From: an uncultured Granulosicoccaceae bacterium
Lineage (GTDB): Bacteria; Pseudomonadota; Gammaproteobacteria; Granulosicoccales; Granulosicoccaceae
NCBI GenBank assembly: GCA_938003855.1
Contig: CALKXD010000144.1
Coordinates: 1 to 64,000, forward strand
Length of the DNA stretch: 64,000 nt
Reading direction: 5' to 3'
A program made the translations under genes and the position numbers. A model generated the notes under the pieces. That model saw only the letters and a list, made by a program, of their open reading frames with translations, was not told the DNA's origin and did no database searches. Positions within the stretch are counted from its first letter, which is position 1. Every line of letters starts with the position of its first letter. Shown here piece by piece: positions 36,076-45,319 of the stretch.

Positions 36076-37668
36076 TTGATATCCACTGCAAACATCACCA
36101 TGCAATTTGGCGCTGAGCCATTGTTTGAAAATATTTCCGCTAAGTTTGATAACGGCAACCGCTACGGTTTGATCGGTGCGAATGGCTGTGGGAAGTCGAC
36201 GCTGATGAAAATCATGAGCGGTGAGCTTGCGCCAAGCTCGGGTAATGTGTCGATTACACCGGGCGAAAAGATGGGGACTCTGAGCCAGGATCAGTTCGCT
36301 TTCGAAGCGTATAGCGTTATTGATACGGTGATCATGGGCGATAAAGCGCTGTGGGCGGTCAAGTGCGAGCGCGAGCGTATCTACGGGTTGCCCGAGATGT
36401 CTGACGCCGATGGCATTAAGGTGGGAAACCTGGAGGCTGAGTTCGCCGAAATGGATGGCTATACGGCAGAGAGTCGTGCGGGGGATATCCTGCTGGACGC
36501 CGGTATTGAGGAGGCATTGCATTTTAGTCTGATGAGTGAGGTGGCCCCCGGGCGTAAGCTGCGGGTGTTGCTTGCGCAGGCGTTGTTCGCTAACCCCGAT
36601 ATTCTGTTGCTTGATGAGCCAACCAATAACCTTGATATTGACACCATTGGCTGGTTGCACACCGAGCTCAACAAGCGAACCTGCACCATGGTGATCATTT
36701 CCCACGACCGGCACTTTTTAAATTCGGTCTGCACCCATATGGCTGATATTGATTACGGTGAGCTACGGATCTACCCCGGCAACTATGAGTTTTTTCTTGC
36801 TCAGTCAAGCCTGATACGCGAGCAGCTGCTATCGGGCAACAGCAAAAAGGCGGCGGAAATCGAAGAGCTGCAGGACTTCGTCAACCGCTTCGGGGCAAAT
36901 GCTTCTAAAGCAAAACAGGCCAGTTCACGCGCTAAAAAGATGGATAAAATCAAGCTCGATGATGTTAAGTCGTCGAGCCGCAGGACACCCTCACTGCGTT
37001 TTACCCAGCACCGCAAATTACACCGCAATGCTCTGGTGCTGGAAGAACTATCCCATGGCTATAACGACGATACTCTGTTTACCAGTGATGATGTGATTCT
37101 CGAGGCGGGAACCCGTTGGGCGGTGCTCGGGGAAAACGGTGTCGGTAAAACCACTTTCCTTCGCTGCATTCTCGATCAGATCACTCCGAGCGCAGGGCAA
37201 TTCAAGTGGTCGGAAAACGCTGTGGTTGGCTATTGCCCGCAAGACAACACACAGGACTTCGATACCGACCTTACGCTGTTTGACTGGCTGGGGCAGTGGC
37301 GCCCGCCCAAGTATGATGACCTGATGGTGCGTGGGTTGCTCGGGCGGTTGTTATTTACCGAAGACGATTTCCTGAAAAAAGCCAGAGTTTGTTCGGGGGG
37401 TGAGAAAAACCGCCTGTTGTTTGGCAAGCTGATGATGCAGGATTCCAATGTATTGATTCTGGATGAGCCGACCAATCACATGGATATGGAAGCCATTCAG
37501 GCGCTGAACAATGCGCTGTTAGAGTACGAAGGTACACTGATTTTTGTCAGCCACGATCGTGAGTTTGTCTCGACGCTGGCCAACCGTATACTGGAAATAA
37601 AAGACAACCGGATGACAGCTTTCGAAGGGACTTACGACGAATTCCGACAGAGCAAGGGGCTGGTATGA
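36076..37668 (+). CDS. ABC-F family ATPase (YbiT-like)
   Basis: 530 residues from TTG 36076. Two ABC cassettes without membrane domains: Walker [10 protein letters not shown] and GENGVGKTT, Walker [12 protein letters not shown] and [11 protein letters not shown]. The linker carries the ABC-F P-site tRNA-interaction helix pair ([30 protein letters not shown]). [24 protein letters not shown] matches the YbiT subgroup. Acts on ribosomes as a translation factor or antibiotic-protection-like protein. Overlaps the VF530 gene by 4 bp. Confidence 0.92.
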   Translation: MISTANITMQFGAEPLFENISAKFDNGNRYGLIGANGCGKSTLMKIMSGELAPSSGNVSITPGEKMGTLSQDQFAFEAYSVIDTVIMGDKALWAVKCERERIYGLPEMSDADGIKVGNLEAEFAEMDGYTAESRAGDILLDAGIEEALHFSLMSEVAPGRKLRVLLAQALFANPDILLLDEPTNNLDIDTIGWLHTELNKRTCTMVIISHDRHFLNSVCTHMADIDYGELRIYPGNYEFFLAQSSLIREQLLSGNSKKAAEIEELQDFVNRFGANASKAKQASSRAKKMDKIKLDDVKSSSRRTPSLRFTQHRKLHRNALVLEELSHGYNDDTLFTSDDVILEAGTRWAVLGENGVGKTTFLRCILDQITPSAGQFKWSENAVVGYCPQDNTQDFDTDLTLFDWLGQWRPPKYDDLMVRGLLGRLLFTEDDFLKKARVCSGGEKNRLLFGKLMMQDSNVLILDEPTNHMDMEAIQALNNALLEYEGTLIFVSHDREFVSTLANRILEIKDNRMTAFEGTYDEFRQSKGLV

Positions 37669-38246
37669 GCAAAGAAAGTATTCACAGGAACAACCCGCTG
37701 CAGGGGGTTGGCTTGAAACAGGTGCTGGAGGAACTAGTCACTTATTATGGCTTCGATATTCTCTATGCGTACTTGAACATGAACTGCTTTAAGTCTAACC
37801 CGAGTATTGCCGCCTGCACAAAATTTCTAAAAAAAACCGAATGGGCGCGTGAAAAAGTCGAAATATTTTATTTGTATCAGTATAAAAATCTGCCCAAAGT
37901 ATCCTCGGAGCAGTTTACCGTAGCGCCACGGGAGCGCATTGTACCTGCACACCACAAGCCGGGAGAGCCTGCCATATTGAGTATCGAAGACGGTGAACAG
38001 TTGCGACACAAGCGGGAGAAAAACGTCGCCAGTCGCAATAGCCACGCAGGCAAAAATCATCAATCGAGCCGGCAGTACAACCATCGACGCAGTACGGGCA
38101 CGTCCCGCTTCGCTGACAATCATCGTGGCGACGAGTCCAGCGATACCGATGAGAGTGATTCGCACAGTGGCGGTGGCGCATCGGTTGAAGACAGTAAGTC
38201 TGCCCCGGCAATTGACCCGTGGGGTTTTTATAAAGAGAAGCAGTAA
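37665..38246 (+). CDS. VF530-domain (DUF2132) protein with long hydrophilic tail
   Basis: 193 residues. The first ~75 form a VF530 domain: [40 protein letters not shown], then [17 protein letters not shown]. The VF530 fold is suggested to bind DNA or nucleic acid, but function is unproven. The remaining ~115 residues are a low-complexity tail rich in Ser, His, Asp and Arg, much longer than the bare domain usually has. Coupled to the ABC-F gene by ATGA, hinting at a translation-related role (inference). Confidence 0.82.
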   Translation: MSKESIHRNNPLQGVGLKQVLEELVTYYGFDILYAYLNMNCFKSNPSIAACTKFLKKTEWAREKVEIFYLYQYKNLPKVSSEQFTVAPRERIVPAHHKPGEPAILSIEDGEQLRHKREKNVASRNSHAGKNHQSSRQYNHRRSTGTSRFADNHRGDESSDTDESDSHSGGGASVEDSKSAPAIDPWGFYKEKQ

Positions 38247-38463
38247 GCGACAGCCTAATCGACTACACCGCGCTATGGTGTGAGCGGCTGCAACGATAGG
38301 CTCTACTGCCAGCCACTCAATGGTGCTATCACCTGATAAGGGCCGGGACAGGCAGGCTGACACCCCGCCAACCGCACGTTAACAGACCGTCCGGCGTTGA
38401 AACAGCGGCCGCTGCGCAGTATAACTGTGAGTACCAGCGAAGACCGCTGATCGATTGCTTTCA

Positions 38464-38482
38464 CGGTGTAACGCGAACACCG
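38464..38482. other. small stem-loop upstream of the glyoxalase gene
   Basis: CGGTGT-AACGCGA-ACACCG forms a 6-bp stem with a 7-nt loop about 40 bp before the glyoxalase gene, inside the 274-bp gap 38247-38520. No other structure was recognised in that gap. Confidence 0.25.
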
Positions 38483-38520
38483 CCGACCGGCAGTATTTCC
38501 ACTAAAACAGGGCTTCATTC

Positions 38521-38976
38521 ATGAGATACCTTCACACTATGCTGCGAGTCAGCAATCTGGAATCAGCGTTGACCTTCTGGCGCGACCAACTCGGCATGGT
38601 CGAGACCAATCGCATCGAAAACGAAGGCGGTCGCTTTACCTTGGTGTTTCTGGCGGCGAAAGAAGACGAAGTACGCGGCAAAGAAGAAAAAGCACCGCTG
38701 CTGGAGCTGACCTATAACTGGCCTGAAGAAGGATCAGAGGCGGAAGTCTATACCGACGGTCGCTCTTTCGGGCACCTTGCTTTTGTGGTTGATGATATCT
38801 ATGAGACCTGTCAGCGTCTTGCCGATGCCGGAGTAGTGATAAACAGGCCACCACGCGACGGGCACATGGCTTTTGTGCGATCACCGGATAACCAGTCAAT
38901 TGAACTGTTACAAAAAGGCGGGTCTCTGGCGCCCAAGGCGCCCTGGGACAGCATGCCGAATGTGGGTCACTGGTAA
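38521..38976 (+). CDS. gloA: lactoylglutathione lyase (glyoxalase I)
   Basis: 151-residue VOC-fold enzyme isomerising the methylglyoxal-glutathione hemithioacetal to S-lactoylglutathione. The four metal ligands are in place: H5, E62 (LLELTYNW), H85 (FGHLAF) and E128 (SIELLQ). The opening RYLHTMLRVSNLESALTFW is typical. Cytoplasmic; convergent with the LacI regulator. Confidence 0.93.
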   Translation: MRYLHTMLRVSNLESALTFWRDQLGMVETNRIENEGGRFTLVFLAAKEDEVRGKEEKAPLLELTYNWPEEGSEAEVYTDGRSFGHLAFVVDDIYETCQRLADAGVVINRPPRDGHMAFVRSPDNQSIELLQKGGSLAPKAPWDSMPNVGHW

Positions 38977-39111
38977 GTCTTTCAGTCTGTTGTGGTACTT
39001 ATTGCCCGGTGTTGACAGGGGCCAGACAGTAACGCTGTAAAGCCGTGGCCGGCACTGATGCCAGAGACCAGCCCCGACGACAGGGCGGCTAGTAAAACCC
39101 GGGCGGGCGGT

Positions 39112-40152
39112 CTATTGCTGCAGTGCCTTTGCCGGATAAGCAATGGTCTGCAGGTTACTTGTGGGTATTTGCTCAATAGCACCGACGACTGCACGTGCCA
39201 GTTCGCGGCCTGCCAGATTGATATCCTCGTGTATGGTGATAATCTGCGGTCGTATTATCGGCAGAATGTTCACGCTCTGCTTCGAGATAATATCAACGTC
39301 TTTACCGATGATAAGTCCGGCTGCTTCGATACCGGAGCACAGGGCAATAGTCGACCCGCCACTGAACGATATGACGCTGTCCGGCCTGTCCTGTCTGGAG
39401 AAAATCTCGCGGGTTCGTGTTTCTATGGTATCCAGAGAGTCGTCGATAGTGATGTCGAAACCGGTCCGCGGTTCCAGCTGGTGACTTAGCAGAGTGTCTC
39501 TATAGCCGGCCATTGTGTGGTGGTAAAAGGTCAGTGTGTCGGGTGGGCCCAGCAGTGCTATGCGTGTGCGTCGCTTGGCGACCAGGCGGTTCACTGCATC
39601 TTCGGTGAATTTTTCATTGTCAAAATCATGGTAGGGGTGACTGTCCTCAAGCAGCGTTCTGCCATGTGTGGCAAAGGGTACGCGCCGCTTCTGCAAATAC
39701 CGCACGCGCTCGTCGTGCGGTTCGGTGCGGGATAATATAATGCCGTCTGCCTCGCGGTGCTCGTAGATATAGCGCACGACATCAAGCGGACTGGTGTTTA
39801 GTGAGTACGGCGTAATGGTGAGATGATAGGGCGTCGCGCTCAGTCCTTCGGACAGGCCGCGTACCATGTGCGATGTCAGCCCCATCACTTCTTCGTTCAT
39901 GTTGAGGACCAGGCTGATGACATTGGTTTTGCCGGTGCGCAGACCGACGCCGGCACGGTTGGGAATGTAGCCGATTCTCTCTGCCACTTCACGCACGCGC
40001 TGCTTGGTTTTTTCACCGATGTCGGGGGCGTCTTTCAGTGCGCGCGAAACCGTCGTGGTGCCAAGTTCAGTGATCGAAGCGATGGTTTTAAGGGTAGGGC
40101 GCGCGCTGCCGCTGGCTGCCGGTTTGCTGTGACGAGCGATTTTTCTGTCCAT
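39112..40152 (-). CDS. LacI-family transcriptional regulator
   Basis: 346 residues from ATG 40152. N-terminal LacI helix-turn-helix LKTIASITELGTTTVSRAL with hinge helix GYIPNRAGVGLRTGKT, then a periplasmic-binding-like sugar-sensing domain. It is divergent from the glycan-uptake operon, and a perfect LacI-type operator sits in the shared control region, so it very likely represses that operon and perhaps itself until a sugar effector binds. Resembles AglR-type regulators. Confidence 0.92.
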   Translation of the reverse strand: MDRKIARHSKPAASGSARPTLKTIASITELGTTTVSRALKDAPDIGEKTKQRVREVAERIGYIPNRAGVGLRTGKTNVISLVLNMNEEVMGLTSHMVRGLSEGLSATPYHLTITPYSLNTSPLDVVRYIYEHREADGIILSRTEPHDERVRYLQKRRVPFATHGRTLLEDSHPYHDFDNEKFTEDAVNRLVAKRRTRIALLGPPDTLTFYHHTMAGYRDTLLSHQLEPRTGFDITIDDSLDTIETRTREIFSRQDRPDSVISFSGGSTIALCSGIEAAGLIIGKDVDIISKQSVNILPIIRPQIITIHEDINLAGRELARAVVGAIEQIPTSNLQTIAYPAKALQQ

Positions 40153-40203
40153 GTTTTTTTGTCCAACCGCTGTCTGACGGTGCCGGGAACAAGTATTTAG
40201 CGC

Positions 40204-40232
40204 TTGTGCCGGCAAGGTTGGAGTGGTTAAAT
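40204..40232 (+). promoter_or_regulatory. sigma70-like promoter of the glycan island
   Basis: TTGTGC (40204-40209), 17 bp, TTAAAT (40227-40232). The spacing is ideal and the LacI-type operator begins 7 bp after the -10 box, so a bound repressor would cover the transcription start. Confidence 0.5.
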
Positions 40233-40239
40233 GCGAGCT

Positions 40240-40255
40240 ACTGTAACGTTACAGT
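40240..40255. promoter_or_regulatory. LacI-family operator
   Basis: ACTGTAACGTTACAGT is a perfect 16-bp palindrome with the central CG typical of LacI-family operators. It lies between the divergent regulator gene and the binding-protein gene, 22 bp upstream of the latter's start. Confidence 0.8.
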
Positions 40256-40277
40256 TTTCTGGAGGAGACAACAACCG

Positions 40278-41522
40278 ATGACGCTTAAAAATAAACTGAC
40301 CGCATTGACCGTGGCGCTGACCGCCGCACTTGCGGGTTCTGTGCACGCTACCGATCTCGAAGTGACACACTGGTGGACATCCGGTGGCGAGGCGGCCGCC
40401 GTGAAAGTATTTGCCGATCAATTCAATAAGGGCGGTGATAACTGGGTTGACGGCGCTATCGCCGGCTCAGGCGGTGTTGCACGGCCGATTATTATCAGTC
40501 GAATTCTAGGCGGCAAACCAATGGGGGCGACTCAGCTTAATCACGGCCGGCAGGCCGAAGAGCTGGTTGAAGAAGGCCTGATGCTTGATCTGACCGAGCT
40601 GGCAGAAAAAGAAGGCTGGAAAGATCTTGTCCGTCCATCCTCACTTATTGAAAGCTGTACCCTTGATGGAAAAATCTATTGTGTACCGGTGAACATCCAC
40701 AGCTTTCAGTGGATGTGGACCAGCCTCGACGCCTATAAAAAAGCCGGCATCGACGCCCCGGAGACCTGGCACGACTTCGTCGCCAGCGCGCCAAAACTCA
40801 GAGAAGCGGGAATCACCCCTCTGGCCGTGGGCAACCAGCCCTGGCAGACAAACGGAATGTTTGGTGTGATCCAGATGGGGCTCGGTGGTATCGATCTCTA
40901 TCGCTCAGCGATGGTTGAGCGCAACAGCGACGCACTGCGTGGCGAAAAAATGGCCGAAATCTGGAGCGCTTTCTCCGATGCACGTGAGCTGGATGACCCG
41001 CAAAACAGCGTACAGAACTGGAACGATGCTACCAACCAGGTGATCACCGCAAAAGCCGGTGCGCAGATCATGGGCGACTGGGCGCAGGGTGAATTCCAGG
41101 TTGCCGGTCAAACAGCCGGTGTGGAATACGACTGCCTGCCGGGCCTGGGTATTGTCCCGGCGCTGGATACCGGTGGTGATGCCTTCTATTTTCCTAAACA
41201 GGACGATGAAGAAGTCACTGCCGCGCAGATGCGTATGGCATCGATGATGATGAGCAAAGAAGCGCAGGTCGGGTTTAACCTGGCTAAAGGGTCTTTGCCG
41301 GTACGTGCCGATGTCGATCTGGCAGCCGCCAACGGTTGCATGAAAAAAGGTCTGGCTATTCTCGAAGATCCCAACAACATCGTGCCTGCCGGAGTCCAGT
41401 TGTGGTCAGCGGACACCGATGGCCAGCTCAACGATCTGCTGGTTGAGTTCTGGAATGACTCAAGCATGTCAGCTGCTGATGCACACGATGCATGGGCAAC
41501 AATCATTGAAGAAGCCGATTAA
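40278..41522 (+). CDS. sugar ABC transporter binding protein (Gts/glucose-mannose type)
   Basis: 414 residues from ATG 40278 behind GGAGGAG (40261-40267). Sec signal peptide MTLKNKLTALTVALTAALAGSVHA, then DLEVTHWWTSGGEAAAVKVFADQF, the hallmark of the GtsA-type glucose/mannose binding proteins, and WVDGAIAGSGGVARPIIISR. Periplasmic receptor of the importer encoded downstream. The hydrolases in the cluster suggest manno- or xylo-oligosaccharides or their monomers as ligand (inference). First gene of the LacI-controlled operon. Confidence 0.92.
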   Translation: MTLKNKLTALTVALTAALAGSVHATDLEVTHWWTSGGEAAAVKVFADQFNKGGDNWVDGAIAGSGGVARPIIISRILGGKPMGATQLNHGRQAEELVEEGLMLDLTELAEKEGWKDLVRPSSLIESCTLDGKIYCVPVNIHSFQWMWTSLDAYKKAGIDAPETWHDFVASAPKLREAGITPLAVGNQPWQTNGMFGVIQMGLGGIDLYRSAMVERNSDALRGEKMAEIWSAFSDARELDDPQNSVQNWNDATNQVITAKAGAQIMGDWAQGEFQVAGQTAGVEYDCLPGLGIVPALDTGGDAFYFPKQDDEEVTAAQMRMASMMMSKEAQVGFNLAKGSLPVRADVDLAAANGCMKKGLAILEDPNNIVPAGVQLWSADTDGQLNDLLVEFWNDSSMSAADAHDAWATIIEEAD

Positions 41523-41549
41523 GGCTAAGCGTGTGTGGTGATGTACTGC

Positions 41550-41575
41550 GAGGTGACACCGCCCGGTGTCACCTC
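41550..41575 (+). promoter_or_regulatory. strong stem-loop between binding-protein and permease genes
   Basis: GAGGTGACACC-GCCC-GGTGTCACCTC is a perfect 11-bp stem with a 4-nt loop, 28 bp after the binding-protein stop. No T-run follows, so it is more likely an mRNA 3' stabiliser or partial attenuator that lets binding protein exceed permease than a full terminator. Confidence 0.75.
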
Positions 41576-41628
41576 ACTGAGTTGTCTGCGGTTGATGCAG
41601 GCAGCTACCACACAACCTGCCGGTATAA

Positions 41629-42555
41629 GTGTGTCCATTGAACTCCGCTAACAGCGCGCCGCCGAAGCGACGCCACCCTCTGCTGCGTAACCTGACAGCC
41701 AAGCTTGCTGCGACCCCGATGATAGCCACAGCGCTGTTTATTTTTGTCGGGTGCTCGCTGTGGTCGGTGCTGTATTCGTTCACGTCTTCCAAGTCGCTGC
41801 CACGCGAACGCTTTGTCGGTCTTAAGCAATATGATCGCTTGTTTGATTCATCGCGCTGGATGGAATCTATGGAGAACATCGCCATCTATGGCCTGTGTGC
41901 CCTGGTATTTTCACTGGGCGTGGGTTTTCTGCTGGCGGTGGCCATGGATCAGAAAATTCGATTCGAAAATACTTTTCGCACTATTTTTCTCTACCCGTTT
42001 GCGCTGAGCTTTATTGTTACCGGACTGGTTTGGCAGTGGGTGCTGAACGCCGATTTCGGTATTCAGCAGGTTATTCGGGATATTGGCTTTACCACCTTTG
42101 AATTTAATCTGCTGGCCAGTCGCGAGTATTCGATCTACGCGCTGGTTATTGCCGGGCTGTGGCAAGGTACCGGTTTTGTGATGGCATTAATGCTGGCGGG
42201 TTTGCGCAGTATCGATCAGGAGATCTGGAAAGCGTCCAGAGTTGATGGCATTCCTGCCTGGCGTACCTATCTATTTATTGTTATCCCGATGATGCGGCCG
42301 GTGTTTATCACAACGCTTGTGATTATCGCCTCCGGTATTGTCAAGGTTTATGATCTGGTCGTCGCGCTGACCGGCGGTGGACCGGGAATTTCATCGGAAA
42401 TGCCGGCTAAATATGTATACGACTATATGTTTGGTCGCGCTAACCTGGGCCAGGCACTGGCGGCCTCCACCGTGATGTTATCGACAGTACTTATTATATT
42501 AATTCCGTGGGCCTACCTGGAATTCAGTGAAAAAAAGGGCGACTCTCATGCTTGA
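41629..42555 (+). CDS. sugar ABC transporter permease (GtsB/MalF-like)
   Basis: 308 residues with six predicted helices. EAA loop: KASRVDGIPAWRTYLFIVIPMMRPV. SSKSLPRERFVGLKQYDRLF in the first periplasmic loop is typical of the Gts permeases. The start is uncertain: GTG 41629 or TTG 41638, neither with a strong ribosome site. Works with the next gene product. Confidence 0.9.
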   Translation: MCPLNSANSAPPKRRHPLLRNLTAKLAATPMIATALFIFVGCSLWSVLYSFTSSKSLPRERFVGLKQYDRLFDSSRWMESMENIAIYGLCALVFSLGVGFLLAVAMDQKIRFENTFRTIFLYPFALSFIVTGLVWQWVLNADFGIQQVIRDIGFTTFEFNLLASREYSIYALVIAGLWQGTGFVMALMLAGLRSIDQEIWKASRVDGIPAWRTYLFIVIPMMRPVFITTLVIIASGIVKVYDLVVALTGGGPGISSEMPAKYVYDYMFGRANLGQALAASTVMLSTVLIILIPWAYLEFSEKKGDSHA

Positions 42556-43435
42556 AGCCGGCCCGCACGGAACCAAACCCCGACGCATCGTCTCGCCGCA
42601 CAACATAATGTTGTACGGTTTTTTGATTGTCGCGGCGTTGTACTGGTTGCTGCCGTTGTACGTGATGGTGGTTACTTCACTAAAGGGCATGCCGGAGATA
42701 CGGCTGGGCAATATCTTTGCACCACCGGTTGAAGTCACATTTGCGCCCTGGGCCAAGGCCTGGGACTCTGCCTGTACCGGCTTGTACTGCGAGGGCTTGA
42801 AGGTCGGCTTCTGGAACAGCATTCGAATTCTGGTACCGAGCGTGGTGATATCAATTGTCATTGCATCGGTAAATGGCTATGCCTTGTCGTTCTGGCGGTT
42901 CAAAGGGTCGGAGGTGTTTTTTACTATTTTGATCTTCGGTGCGTTTATACCGTATCAGGTGCTGATTTATCCGCTGGTGATTATTCTGCGTGAACTCGGT
43001 TTGTTTTCAACGCTCGGTGGCGTGATTCTGGTGCACACTATCTTTGGTATGCCTATTCTGACGCTACTGTTTAGAAACTATTTTGCCAGTGTGCCGGTAG
43101 AGCTGTTTAAGGCCGCACGTGTCGATGGTGCCGGGTTCTGGCGGATTTTTTTTCAGATCATGCTGCCGATGTCATTGCCGATTTTTGTGGTCGCTATCAT
43201 TCTGCAGGTCACCGGTATCTGGAACGACTTTCTCTTCGGGGTAATCTATGCCGGAACGCGTAATTTCCCAATGACCGTGCAGCTGAACAATATCGTTAAC
43301 TCGACGCAGGGGGTGAAAGAATACAACGTCAATATGGCGGCCACTCTGCTCACAGGGGCGTTACCTTTGATCGTTTATTTTATATCAGGCAAGCTGTTTG
43401 TTCGTGGCATTGCCGCCGGGGCGGTGAAGGGATGA
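42548..43435 (+). CDS. sugar ABC transporter permease (GtsC/MalG-like)
   Basis: 295 residues from ATG 42548 behind AGGGCGA, overlapping the previous gene by 8 bp. Six predicted helices, EAA loop KAARVDGAGFWRIFFQIMLPMSLPI, and a C-terminus RGIAAGAVKG typical of CUT1 permeases. Inner-membrane partner of the preceding permease. Confidence 0.92.
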   Translation: MLEAGPHGTKPRRIVSPHNIMLYGFLIVAALYWLLPLYVMVVTSLKGMPEIRLGNIFAPPVEVTFAPWAKAWDSACTGLYCEGLKVGFWNSIRILVPSVVISIVIASVNGYALSFWRFKGSEVFFTILIFGAFIPYQVLIYPLVIILRELGLFSTLGGVILVHTIFGMPILTLLFRNYFASVPVELFKAARVDGAGFWRIFFQIMLPMSLPIFVVAIILQVTGIWNDFLFGVIYAGTRNFPMTVQLNNIVNSTQGVKEYNVNMAATLLTGALPLIVYFISGKLFVRGIAAGAVKG

Positions 43436-44520
43436 GCAGTGTTGTTATAAATGAGTTGTCGTTGAACTTCGGCAATGTAGAAGTCTTGAAATCGCTCAAC
43501 CTTGATGTCGCCGAAGGTGAGTTTCTGGTGCTGCTGGGTCCGTCCGGCTGCGGCAAGTCGACGCTGCTAAACTGCATTGCAGGTCTGCTCGATGTCTCGG
43601 CAGGGCAGGTGATTATCAATGGGATCAACGTCACCTGGGAGGAACCCAAAGACCGTGGCATTGGCATGGTCTTTCAGTCATATGCACTCTATCCGCAGAT
43701 GACGGTGGAAAAAAATCTGTCGTTTGGTTTGCGCGTTGCCGGCCTGCCTCGAAAAGAGATTCGCGACCGGGTGGATCGTGCAGCAGAGATTCTGCAGATT
43801 GGTGCATTGCTTAAACGCAAGCCGGGGGCATTGTCCGGTGGGCAGCGCCAGCGCGTCGCTATCGGCCGCGCATTGGTCCGCGATGTTGATGTGTTTCTGT
43901 TTGACGAGCCACTGTCGAACCTTGACGCCAAACTGCGCACCGACCTGCGCGTTGAATTAAAACGCCTGCACCAGCGCCTCGGCAATACCATGATCTATGT
44001 CACCCACGACCAGATAGAAGCGCTGACACTGGCGGATCGAATCGCCATTATGAAAGACGGCTTGATCCAGCAGCTCGACACACCGCTGGGTATTTACAAT
44101 AGACCGGAAAATCGCTTTGTGGCAGGCTTTATCGGGTCACCGGGTATGAACTTCATGCAGGGCCTGCTGGAGTGCAGCGACGACCAATGGCAATTCAGTA
44201 CAGAGGGCCTGACGATGTCTTTGCAGGACTACCAGTTTACCCGTGAGCCTGTGCAGGGCACGCCGGTCGAATTCGGTATTCGTCCCGAACATATACTGAT
44301 TGGCGATAATGCCGCCTCGCAGCCCATCCAGAGCGTCATAGACATAGAACTGATCGAGCCGATGGGGGCGGATACGGTTGTCTGGAGTAAGCTCGGTGGC
44401 AGCAGTTTTACCTTAAGGGTTGACTCAGAGGCGGTACTGAGCAAGGACCAGAGTTTACCGGTTGGCTTTAGCGCGGCGCGTGCTTCTATTTTTTCGAGCG
44501 CTGATGGATTGCGCGTGTAG
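43432..44520 (+). CDS. sugar ABC transporter ATP-binding protein (UgpC/MalK type)
   Basis: 362 residues, ATGA overlap with the permease gene. Walker [10 protein letters not shown], signature LSGGQRQR, Walker B VFLFDEP, H-loop VTHDQIEALT, and a C-terminal TOBE domain (GIRPEHI). Powers import by the Gts-like permeases. One of three paralogous ATPases in the window. Confidence 0.93.
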   Translation: MSSVVINELSLNFGNVEVLKSLNLDVAEGEFLVLLGPSGCGKSTLLNCIAGLLDVSAGQVIINGINVTWEEPKDRGIGMVFQSYALYPQMTVEKNLSFGLRVAGLPRKEIRDRVDRAAEILQIGALLKRKPGALSGGQRQRVAIGRALVRDVDVFLFDEPLSNLDAKLRTDLRVELKRLHQRLGNTMIYVTHDQIEALTLADRIAIMKDGLIQQLDTPLGIYNRPENRFVAGFIGSPGMNFMQGLLECSDDQWQFSTEGLTMSLQDYQFTREPVQGTPVEFGIRPEHILIGDNAASQPIQSVIDIELIEPMGADTVVWSKLGGSSFTLRVDSEAVLSKDQSLPVGFSAARASIFSSADGLRV

Positions 44521-44568
44521 TCGTCCCGGCCTGGTGCATCCGATTATTTAATTTAAAGATTACGACCC

Positions 44569-45315
44569 ATGAAAAATCTATCGTTTCAGCTATTCAGTGC
44601 CCGCAATACTCCTCTGGCAGAGGCGCTTGAAATTGTCGCGAGCGCCGGTTACACCTCTGTCGAAGCCTACCGCGATAACCTGACTGATCCCGATGAGTTT
44701 AAAAAACTGCTCGCAGCCAACAAACTGCATTGTGCTTCGGTGCACGTGGGGCGCGATGAACTGAAAAATAACATGCCACAGACACTCGACATGGCCGCGC
44801 AGTTTGGCGTCAGGCAGATTGTCTGCCCCTACCTGCTACCGGAAGCCAGACCCACCGATAGCAATGGCTGGCAACTGCTGGCAGAGGAGATGGCAGGGTA
44901 CTGCCAGCAGATAAATGCGGCAGGTCTGCCGTTTGCCTGGCATAACCATGACTTTGAATTCGTCAGAACCGCTGACGGCGTTCTGCCGATACGCCTGTTG
45001 CTTGATGCCGCCGTTGATCTGCAATGGGAGATCGATCTAGGCTGGATACAAAGAGCCGGGGAAGATCCGGCCTCCTGGCTTCGAACCTACGCTGATCGAA
45101 TCAGTTCTGTTCACCTGAAAGACCTGGCCGCCGTCGGTGACTGCCTTGATGAAGATGGCTGGGCCGATGTCGGGCACGGGGTACTGGACTGGAGTGCCAT
45201 ACAGTCGGAGCTAAAATCTGTTAACACTGATCTGTACGTGGTAGAGCACGACAACCCTTCAGATCTGCAGCGCTTTGCACAAAGGACTATCGCCACTATC
45301 AGTGGTTGGGAGTAG
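44569..45315 (+). CDS. sugar phosphate isomerase/epimerase (xylose isomerase-like TIM barrel)
   Basis: 248 residues. Metal-binding positions expected in this family are visible: HNHDFE (125-130), E154 and D156 in WEIDLGW, H182 in VHLKD, and an E in VVEHDNP near the C-terminus. Likely a cytoplasmic keto/aldose isomerase or epimerase acting with the adjoining Gfo/Idh enzyme on the imported sugar. The exact substrate is not determined. Follows the ATPase gene by 48 bp. Confidence 0.85.
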   Translation: MKNLSFQLFSARNTPLAEALEIVASAGYTSVEAYRDNLTDPDEFKKLLAANKLHCASVHVGRDELKNNMPQTLDMAAQFGVRQIVCPYLLPEARPTDSNGWQLLAEEMAGYCQQINAAGLPFAWHNHDFEFVRTADGVLPIRLLLDAAVDLQWEIDLGWIQRAGEDPASWLRTYADRISSVHLKDLAAVGDCLDEDGWADVGHGVLDWSAIQSELKSVNTDLYVVEHDNPSDLQRFAQRTIATISGWE

Positions 45316-45319
45316 GCGG

